Source: Dendrophyllia cribrosa
Lineage: Eukaryota > Cnidaria > Anthozoa > Scleractinia > Dendrophylliidae
Direction: 5' to 3'
Assembly: GCA_024195265.1 (NCBI GenBank)
Contig: JAJLRJ010000002.1
Coordinates: forward strand, 46,892,802 to 46,956,801
DNA length: 64,000 nt
Below, one piece after another: positions 54,800 through 64,000 of the stretch (its first letter is position 1; each line of letters opens with the position of its first letter). The position numbers were made by a program, and so were the translations under genes. The notes beneath the pieces are model-generated. The model did no database searches, was not told the DNA's origin, and saw only the letters and a program-made list of their open reading frames with translations.

Positions 54800-57700
54800 A
54801 CGAATTTGAATGCCTCTCCTAATACTCCCCGCTGACCGAGCTGTCAGAATTTGGCTAATCAGCGCAGAAACGGAAACGAGTTTTAATGTAAACAAACATG
54901 GCAAGCACGTGAAAGGAAAACGGGAATGCTCTTTGAGAAAAACTCTACACCGATCGAGTGCCACAAAAATAAATAAAAAAAGACTAACGAAGGATTTAAC
55001 TTTATCGTAAGCACACTAAATGTGGTAAATCCCAAATTTGCTCAGCCGAGGAATCAAATAGTGAAATAAACAAAGCAGTCGCTAGACTGCTAAACAAATT
55101 ACCAATGGAGATAATAGCCTGCGCTCTAGACACGACTCAAAAATCTCGCGGAGCGAATCGATGCTAAAATATAACATTGACTGAGACAAGTTTCAACTCT
55201 CTACAAGTTATGGATCTTTTTTGGAGCGAAAATTCTCTCTGCTAACCTTGAATCTAAAAATAAGTTTGCGTGACGGGCACAGGAAAGACATTAACAGTCA
55301 ACATATCATTTCAGATCCTCTGTAACTAGGAATGATTAAAACCTTTCTATCAAAATCAACATGAAAGCAACCACTAGCCGATATTTTTGTCGGTCGGACC
55401 AAACAAAAATAGACATTTGACCGATCTCAACTCTCCATTTGACAAGTCGACAATCGAAGCCGCCGACATCCCTACACTTCTGCGATCTGCTCGTCAATAA
55501 TGTAAAAGAACTCAAAATCGGAATTTTGAGGCTTTTTACTACAAATACTTGTATTCAGATATTCCACTGAATTGCTCGGGAAGACGCGCCAAAAAGCGAA
55601 AGCTGTTATGCAAATAACTGACAAGGGAAATAAAATATAATCCTGGGACATTGAAAAAGATTGTTGACTCGCCTTCTTACTCGTACTCTTGTAATCATTT
55701 TTATATAGTGATCAAATGATATTTCCTCGTGGTATGATTTCGGTTCAAAGCAGATATTTTCCTATAATCATCGTCACTCAATCCCTGCCAAGGAAACTTA
55801 TCATCTTGACAAATATTTTTAAATTGGTTCCACCTTTCTTACAATAGTAGTGTTTACAATAGCAAACTTTTCAATATTTGTAATTATCAATTACTAATTA
55901 ATTTAGATACATCTGCTCTGTAGTATTGTAGTACAAAGTTTGATGGCGTCTGAATACATATTAAAAAAGTTATGAATGTTGAAAGTTAGCGCGGGCACTT
56001 TGTGCTTCCCCCCCTCCCAGGCCGAATAGGGTTAAGGTGTACTTTAATTAAAGACTCCGAAACTCGTAAGCAGAATCAACTTGCAAGCAGAATTAGTAGA
56101 ATTACTGGATTTAATGTATGGAAAGTTCTAGCCAATCATATTGTTGATGAAGAAGCTTGACACGTAGCTAGGTTCATCGACCTGTAACAATTTTCAAGCT
56201 ATATTTTAACTGTTCTTTTCGTTGTTTATACATTGTACTCAATAATTTAATTACTTCAGTTAAGCATGTATCTTGTAATTTTACTACTACCGTTCTCGTT
56301 TTATTTGGACTGGACATTTCAGGAAAATTTGTGAAAATTTAACGAGAAATCAGCTTTGACATTGCGCAAGCCGAGCGTTTGTTTATTATGATGACGTCAC
56401 GAAAATAAAGCCGAGATTTTTACGGTAACTAAAACGTTTATTGCGCGCATTCCACACGGTGAATTTTTATAAAAATTGACAAATTGGTAGGATTTTCTTT
56501 GTTCTCGATCACACAAAAAAAGGACAACAATTTTTGTACATACACAAAGCCAATAAACGTAAAAAAACGAAAAGTGAGTAAATTGCCGAAAATTATGTAC
56601 TGATTTTTTATGGATGGCTTTGTTGGATTAGACTCACTTAATGTTTCTTCTGTTTCACCAAAAATCGTGAATATTTAGCGTGTAAAAACCGACAAAATCC
56701 GTTGAGAGGTTTGCTAGCCTTGAACAACAAGCCCACAACTCAATCATTGGTTGCCATGGTAACGAGACGAGACTGCCAAATTAGACTAAGCCTAAGCTAC
56801 GTGTATGTGTATATTATGCTTAGTATCACAAAATAAAACTCTCGAAAGACAGCAATAAGATCGTGTATGTTTTATTTGGAAGAATGGCGAATAACTATAT
56901 GGAGCCACCTTAACCGATCACAAAAGGCGTACGTTAGCCTAAATTATCTCTGAAACTACATTTGCAGTTTGACGAGTTTCCCGACCATTCAGGTCAACAT
57001 AAAAAGAAAAACATTCAAATTCTAAACGGAGAATTGTAAAGTAGTCAGGCCTCTAATGAAGCGTTTCGTTTTAAAGTTGTTCGGAGGACCTTAGTCATCT
57101 TAAAAATTCGTAATAATTGCGTCGACGAAGGAGACGCCTCCTAATCTTGTCGGCTAGGCGGAACGAATCGAGAAAAGTGTCGGTACCAAATCTGCGCCAT
57201 CTTGAAACGTCACAATAGTATCCCGCAAACTTAGCGCTTGTTTTGACCTGCGTGCGCACTTTTTTGCTGCCTCGTGCTCTGACAGCTCGTTCGACAACGT
57301 ACATCGTTCCACAACTACAAGCCGGCCCTAAATTAAGAAAGAACCAGAAACATGCCTGAAACGCGAATGCCATGTCACAACGAGTTGCCTAGCTAAGGAG
57401 ACGCACTTTAATCTGTGATTACTTCTAGTTTAGATTAAAAACTAGAGTAAGATGTCGCCTCAAACATTATGATCTGATATCATTGGAAAATTTAACTCCG
57501 TTTCCTTTCGGAGAGACAAAAAAATGTCCTTTTGGGTATAGTACAAAATAAAGTCAGCTAGGACATAACAGGGGAGGATTCAGGAATTTTGGAAAGAGAG
57601 GGCCAGCGTGAGAGACACCCGCGCCTTTTTAGAGGGGTCCGAAGAACGTTTAGGAAAACGCTTGGTAGCATTGTACTGTTTTTCCACATCATTTTAGTGC

Positions 57701-58750
57701 AATCTGGTGCGTACTGGACGCTCAAATTTACGGTATTATTATTAATTTTTTTTTAAATACGATTTTCCTGTGCAACCTCGATGTTAAATGAGAGGTACCA
57801 TCAACATCGTAACTAAAAAGAACGGAGTTTAAAAGTTTGCCGTAAGCAAAAAAAGGTTTTAGAGAGCGCCGGATATTAAAAACTATTTAATGTTTTTTTT
57901 TTCGATTGTAATTTTTTTATCCTGTCTGGTAAGCATGCAAATTAACTCCGAATGTCTGGTACGCATGCTGACAGCTGGGAATGACTTCTGCATTCCGAGG
58001 CTGATATGACTGACATGACTCCGGTTCTTATAGAAATAAAAAGACAAGAAGAACCAATCAAATGAATGATCTGAGAGTCCTCTTGCACCCAGCAAGATCA
58101 AATACAGATCACCTCTCTGTCTTGCTGCTAGAAACAGACGCATATGTCATTATTCCGGTTTCATGACTGTGCTATTGTTTATTCCGAATGCTTAAATCTT
58201 TACCAGTATTACTTATTCATTTTCTATTTAGACCCGCTGTTCTTTACTCAAGTTTACAATCCCACTCCTCCAAAATAAGGTGGTCTCGGGTTGCGTGCGC
58301 GAAGCGAAACTGAATCGTTTGCTAAAATGCGTCAGGATTCTTCTTCATCCAGGTGGCGGGAAGAAAAGAGACCCAGGCTACGAGGTTGTGCTTGGCCTCC
58401 ACTGATTGGTTTCGCCGGCTGCTGGCTTTGGGATTGGCTAAAATATCTCGCACCACTTAAACAATCAATCAGAAGTTAAAGGGCTGAAATATCGTGTTTT
58501 CATGATTATGGCCAGAAGCTTGCTTTATTAACTTACTTAGGAAGAAAAAAATCACCTAAATAAAAAAAGTGATGAACGCGAAGAAATACGAACTCAAAAT
58601 TCCACCAGATTGGAAACTTTGATTTCGTTAAAATTGATGAACTGTAGTCCACTTCCATCTCGGTAATCGTGTACTTTTTCTCCAAACTACTGCTTCTGTT
58701 TAGCTCTATTAGCTCTTATTTCAAAACGACTTTCTTCATCCCTCCGAAAT
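54800..58750. other. Gene-poor spacer
   Basis: Short open frames only. A CAGGGGAGGATTCAGGAATT end at ~57570 resembles the CAGGGGCGG elements. A CCAAT-MITE fragment (GGATTGGCTAAAATATCTCG) is at 58432-58482, abutting a TTAA-type element fragment at 58483-58720. Confidence 0.4.
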
Positions 58751-58751
58751 A

Positions 58752-58807
58752 CGAACCTCGTCCCCAGGGTCTTCTTCCCGAAAGACCCTGGGGACGAGGT
58801 TGGTTCG
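58752..58807. repeat. 56-bp hairpin, AACCTCGTCCCCAGGGTCTT
   Basis: CGAACCTCGTCCCCAGGGTC and GACCCTGGGGACGAGGT pair around TTCTTCCCGAAA. A similar short palindrome is at 54034-54062. Confidence 0.7.
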
Positions 58808-60225
58808 AGGTGACGTTTGCTCCGAAAGTAAATAAATAAAAAACGCACGTTTTTTCATTTAATTTATTCCGAATATGTAATTAAACTGAGGTCTTCTCAA
58901 TATATATTCCACACACACTAAAAAAAAATATTATTTAATGCCTTGAGTGATACACCAAACACCTGTGGGCGAGCACTAAAAACTTGGCTACATGTACGTT
59001 CACTCATTTCTTTGCAACATTTTAAATTATAATCTTATTTCACGGCACGAGAAGAAAAAAAAATGTATCAGAAATGTCACGGCGAGAGTGCATGTGGTGT
59101 TTTAATGTTTTGTTTTGTTTTTCCTTCTCATGATCTTGTATACTTTTAATTTATTTCTTCTTCATTATTTGGTAAACGTACGTAAGGACTGATTTAATAA
59201 TAAAAGTAGTGGACATTAGTGGACAGTGACCGCCGTACATGGCGTCGTGATCTGACGAGATTCGGTGACCGTCGCTGTCGTCCCCAATTTAACTCGGACT
59301 TCTCGCCTACAAAGCAAGTACAGTTTGCGGTCCTCTTTCTTGTCACTGCAAAATTTATCCTTCGATAATTCACTATTTCCGCGAAACGGTTTTGTTTTTG
59401 GCGTTACAATCATGGAACACTTGCGAAGTTCCCTCTTGTGGTTAGTCGTGATCATGAAAATGAAACAATATAAAACTCAAGAAAAACCATTAAGCGCTAA
59501 TAGAAAACCACGTTGTCCATGCATTTCCTTTCAAATTTAGTTGTCATTTTAATCACGAAATTTCGTTATCAAGAAACACAGGAAGGTCCTCCGAGGACAA
59601 GATACATTTCCACTAAAAGGCTTTTAAGCGTCTGCCAGTTGTAAATTGACTCATTGTTTATTCTGTTTGGACATCATGCCGAGATATAGCGAAAACAATG
59701 CATGTACAAACCTTTTGTTAGTGAAGTCTAGTTTAATTAATTGTTAGCTTCTAAGATGGAAAAGCGCCAAGATATAGCCATTTGAGGTTTTAATAGACGT
59801 CCCATGTATATTGTATTATGCGCATTGGAAAAGTATTGCTTTTAGACTAGTTTTCGTTTAGTCGCGCGTTTCCGGTTTTTCGACTTGCGAAATAGCTCTA
59901 ATTACTTGCCAAACAGTAGCCCGTATTGTCAAACAATGGTGAATATTAAATATTCTTCTTTTGTATTTTTCAAAATACAGGAAATAAAATATGCTTATAA
60001 AGTTAGTCCAAGCTGTATTGTGTCTGGGGTACAGACAAATGTCCTTCTAAATATATGTTGAAACAAGCGTGACTGTAGATAGCGTTACGAAACAAGTATA
60101 ATTTCGGAAATTATTAAACGTGCAAAGTGGGCACATCAAGCTTGGCGCAAATGACAGAAGGTTTCCGTTTCAAGTCGTCGATGAATCATGATTCCTGGGC
60201 TACAAATTCTTCAAAAGAGTGAGAC

Positions 60226-61061
60226 ATGAAGATTGGAAGGCTTCAGTTTTGGGTCTTGTTTTATTACGCGCTGAACGATTTTGATCAGATTTTCTATGGA
60301 CGTTATCGTAGCATCTTTTCCGTCGTAGCAAAAGCGGATCGGGTCAATACCGGCGGTGGTACAGCCTCCGATTTCTCAAGTTCGCGAAGCAAACGAGATG
60401 ATACGCAACGACAGCGTCTTGTAACAGCGTTACAATTTGTGGAAACGATTCAAAGGCAAATGTCGAACAATTCGAACTGCGTGTCTAATCAATCCGTCAT
60501 TCTTGATATATCTTTTCAGAACGCTCGATGGAAGAGCGAAGCATTACTCGCCGTGAAGGTAGCGAATCTGTTGACTTCATTATGGCGCTTGAAAACTGCG
60601 GACGGCTTCTCCATGGCGGAGAATGACACGTTTCTTTACAATCTCGTAAGATCGAACGTTCTATTTTCACCGTCCGTTTTCGGCTCCGTGATTTGCTTTG
60701 AGAAAGACCAGTACAGACATTACAAGAGGTTTTGTCCGTACGCATTCAGGGACAAAGGTTACAGTGGTGTGGTCCATGTGAAAGACATTTCGGTCGGTCA
60801 TGACTATTTAACAAGTCCAGAAACCATTTGGTGGCGGGAACCGCGCGAACTTAATTTAAATCGAACGGCCAAACTCAGCACAGACATATACACTGTTCGA
60901 CTCAGCCAATCTACTGCGGATTCACCTCGCAATGTCTCGGTACCAATCGTAGAGTACGATGCAGATGGGTTCTGGACTCGTCCCTACTTCGATTGCTTTG
61001 GTGGAAAAATCTGGATGATTACTTTCTTGGCGCCGTTTTTTAACGAGTCAAATCGATTTTT
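60226..61061 (+). CDS. GPR158/GPR179-like orphan class C receptor, first coding exon
   Basis: A 278-codon open exon from ATG 60226 (an apolar stretch FWVLFYYAL follows, a weak signal peptide) to a donor TTTTT|GTGAGT at 61061/61062. Around residues 247-266 it reads DGFWTRPYFDCFGGKIWMIT. An 'RPYFDC-GG--WM-T' motif is characteristic of the extracellular Cache domain of GPR158/GPR179 and their invertebrate relatives, which in vertebrates bind glycine and recruit RGS7 (family knowledge). Several N-x-S/T sites (for example NNS, NQS, NDT, NRT, NVS, NES) fit an extracellular location. The seven-helix part is not in the window and must lie further right. If wrong, it is still a good secreted or ectodomain exon. 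Confidence 0.65.
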
Positions 61062-63092
61062 GTGAGTATTACTCCCTTTCCTTTATTACATATGTCATTT
61101 TTGATAGGTTGTAGAAATTAATATGAGTTGGCGAAGATCAAGACCGGTCCGTTCGCATTCGCTAACATTGCGTTATATTCAGATATATTTGCTTCCCGCG
61201 TGATTTAAGCGTTTTGAAATAGAGCGGAATAAAATTATGTACCGTATTAATTTTATGGTTGAGTTAGAGGCAATTTAATCTTCTAAGATCGGGGATCCGA
61301 AGAACGAGAGACGGCAGTGTAAAGGTTGTTATCTATTTCCGGTTACCGTAACTTTATTTGCAGAGTAAAAACGGCTTGTTATACCTTTCGCACATCATGT
61401 AGGAATTATTGTTGATATTATGCGGTTGTTTTCGATCCTCTTGAACAATATAATTTTCCGATGGTCTTTAACAAACCTCTCTGAAGATTTGTTAAATACC
61501 AAAACTTTAATAAATTTTTTAAATGCAAATTTGTATGTCGAATTAAATGCATTACAAATGAAACAGAAAGAAAATCATCCTGCTTTTATATGACAAATCC
61601 GGTATGATCGGTTTGTGACACTCAATTCGCAAAAGAGATTATATATATTTAATATTTGTAGCCTGGTCGTGTACGTGATTGGCTCTTTAGAAATGATTAA
61701 ATTTTAAACAGTTTGTAAGTACATGTACAAAGGTTGTCAGTGAGAAAAAACTGTAAGGGGCCTTATAAGACTTCTAACCAATGCTCCGAAAGTGAATTGT
61801 TAATAATGGATGAATGGAAACAGTAATCATACATTGAAACTGTAAGGGCAATTCAGACGCTGACCTCAAAAATCGGATCAAGTTTACGTCAAAAGATTAC
61901 GCATGTTTTTGAATGTCTTTCCCTTTCTATCTGCAAATTAATGCAATGGAGGATCAAAATGGAAAGTTCATTGCGTTTATATTAATTTACTATGCACAGC
62001 GCAGGAAACGGAAACTTTCGGTCTTTTCTATCCTTTAATAATTGCGGGAAAACAGGGAAAACCTCCTGGAGAGATTCATTTTCCCCACTAAAATTCTCAG
62101 CCAGTAAAGTAGTGTTCAACTCAGCTTTCATAAAATAGAAGATCGAAACTATCGTTAAAATTAAACAAATATCATTTTGTCACAAGATATGTAGTTTGAC
62201 AAGGTAGTGGGTGTAATTGCTGCTTAACTGACACGAGGAAAGGGAAATGTGTCGTTAAGAATTTCCGAAACTGTCACGTAATATATACAGCTGAAAGGAC
62301 AAAGCTGTGGTTTACAGAGGTTTACAGCTTCCCGACAGCGACAAGCTGTAAACAGAATTTAAAACTCCTGTCGAAAAAGCAGTATTTCTGTCAAAATAGC
62401 AAATTCACGTAGCTTTATGGTTTTTAAATATCATTTCCAGTGTAATAATGTTTAATAGCCGTCATGTCCAGCACATGATGTATTTACACAAGTGCTTCCG
62501 AGAGTCGTAAAAACTTGTCAGAGCTTTAGAAAATACACATGTATACTGTATATCGAACGACTGATATTTATATATCCATATATAAATTATTGAGTGTAAG
62601 TGTTCATCGAATGCATGGGATCAGTAAGACTAAACCATTTCATAGATGAAAATATTTTCAGAACTGTCTTATTTTGGCTAAGCGTAGGCGGGCGCCCGGG
62701 TAGGCGCCTGAAAAATGGAAATTATAAAGTAGTTGTCACGTTTTTTCCATGTCTATTTTATCCAGCACTTTTTTTTTTGCTATTTCCAAAGTACCGCGGA
62801 CGAAGGACAAATTTTATTGTTCGACTCGGTTCGCCATAGTCGGGTTTAACTCAAAACAGAGATTTTATTCAAAAAAATCAAAAAAATCTACTAAATGCAA
62901 AATGTGGTTCACTCATGAAAGGGGAACAGCATTCACTCGCTCGATGATTTTCTTGTACTTAACCCAATGTTTCGTTAATAAAGATCGCGCATATGCGCGC
63001 ACTTTCCGTGGAAGAAACTATATATACCGACCCTTCCTTACTTACGGACTTGGCAGCCTTTTACTATCGTTAAAATACTTTAGTAACCTGTG

Positions 63093-63180
63093 CAGCTGGC
63101 GGTTTTTTTGGCACGCGCGATCAGCTCTGCTTGCGAATTTCAGCATCGCGCGCGCAAACAAAACCGCCAGCTTCGCCAGC
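63093..63180. repeat. Foldback with GCTGGCGGTTTT arms
   Basis: AGCTGGCGGTTTTTTTGGC pairs with AAACAAAACCGCCAGCT; inner GCACGCGCGATC-type words also pair. Confidence 0.6.
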
Positions 63181-63654
63181 TTTAAAGAGGTCGCTATTTT
63201 CGGAGAGTCGTCACTTTCAGGTAGATAAAAAGTGTACCATATATGGATTGATTTACATTTTCAAAATCGCTACAGATGTGAAAACATTAACATAATTTTT
63301 ATTTTAAAAGGCTCTTACACTATCTATTAATTACGTGAGTGCTCCTGCAATCCTTCCGCGGCGGGTTTCCACTTTTGTTTCTTACATAGATTCTACCTTT
63401 GGGTTCGTTGCTATCGGGAGATCGTTACTTGTGGAGGGGTCGCTGCTTTCTGGTGGAGTGTCCTAACTTTCGAAACTTTACGGTAAATGAATGCAGCAAC
63501 GAATCATGCGAGGGTGCCCTGTTTCGCAAGGTTTATTCGTCATATCTGCATGTTTGATATGTCTACGTTTGCCATATTAAAATAAACCCATTCGCTCTCA
63601 AGAGCTTATACATTCAAAACAGGAGAAAATTGTGAACAAACATCGTCCAACTTG

Positions 63655-64000
63655 TCACAGCATAATAAACAGCGCGACTAGTAATTACAGCATAGTATTA
63701 GATTTCGTTAACATTTGATCATAGCAGCTTGTTGATCTTAATTTCATCTGCAGATTCAAAAGTTAGATCAAACCACATTTTACAGCATAATAAAAAGCAC
63801 TGCAGGAAAGTACTGCTCAGTAGCTTTCATTTGAATGGTCTTTATATAGGGATTACTGTCACCAGCATAGTTAACCGTAATTAACACTTCAATAACATTT
63901 TATTTATTTAGTTCATCCACAGTTTCAAACGTTAAGCCATCTCGTACAACACCATGAACAGCACAGCAGGAAAGTACTGCTCAGTAGCAGTTTTAGCGTA
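63655..64000. repeat. AGTACTGCTCAGTAGC repeat units, continuing off the right edge
   Basis: Three or four units with 'cagcataataaaaagcactg', 'aggaaagtactgctcagtag' and 'ctttcatttgaatggtc', the family seen at 6705-7140. Confidence 0.65.

Larger units (their letters stand above)
61075..64000. other. First intron of the receptor gene, repeats only
   Basis: No further exon seen. A 159-codon open stretch at 62749-63228 is composed of palindromic repeat and shows no domain. Confidence 0.4.

Noticed and set aside
57095..57373. 92-codon minus-strand frame with an apolar start
   Set aside because: No recognisable domain, no splice context, and similar frames are expected by chance at this density.
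62749..63228. 159-codon plus-strand frame
   Set aside because: Composed of low-complexity sequence and a GCTGGCGG foldback; no domain, and it lies in the presumed intron of the receptor gene.

Overview
This is a eukaryotic, animal-type window: genes are split into many short exons with GT-AG introns, and the introns and spacers are packed with inverted-repeat transposon remnants, LINE 3' tails, satellites and microsatellites. Gene content, compact introns and the dominant repeat families (for example the short element with GAGCAGTTTTCAATTGAGTG ends) fit an anthozoan cnidarian, most likely a stony coral. That placement is inference, not the result of a search.

Layout. (1) 1-585, minus: one continuous reading frame of 195 codons for an unrecognised membrane protein that runs off the left edge. 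(2) 3427-13682, plus: the last 14 coding exons of DDX27, a nucleolar DEAD-box RNA helicase; all splice phases agree, but the N-terminal exons are not in the window. (3) 15736-28498 and 32582-49778, minus: two tandem six-EF-hand calcium-binding genes of the calbindin/calretinin/secretagogin family (insect calbindin-32 type). Both have ten coding exons with matching phases at nearly every junction, so they arose by tandem duplication. The downstream copy (gene A) has a longer basic C-terminus ending in the prenylation-type box CWLL and a decayed third EF-hand. The upstream copy (gene B) has six canonical loops and a short tail, but its exon 7/8 junction does not keep frame with the obvious splice sites and one intron has a GC donor. 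(4) 49800-60225: gene-poor DNA with inverted-repeat elements. (5) 60226-61061, plus: a large first coding exon ending in a Cache-domain motif like that of GPR158/GPR179-type orphan class C receptors; the rest of that gene lies to the right.

Mobile DNA makes up much of the window. Three 5'-truncated LINE tails are present (10560-11003, 16976-17345, 33195-34055). Several non-autonomous DNA transposon families can be defined from ends and target duplications: TTAA-flanked elements, CAGGGGCGG-ended elements with 5-bp duplications, a MULE-like element with a 9-10-bp duplication confirmed by an empty site, and a TA-flanked element rich in CCAAT boxes present five times. The two most unusual are an 835-bp element with 6-bp duplication whose long palindromic ends frame a small HIRAN-like reading frame (36411-37245), and a 1.3-kb element carrying a 20-bp repeat array (20816-22126). 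No complete autonomous transposase, CRISPR array or bacterial-type system was seen.
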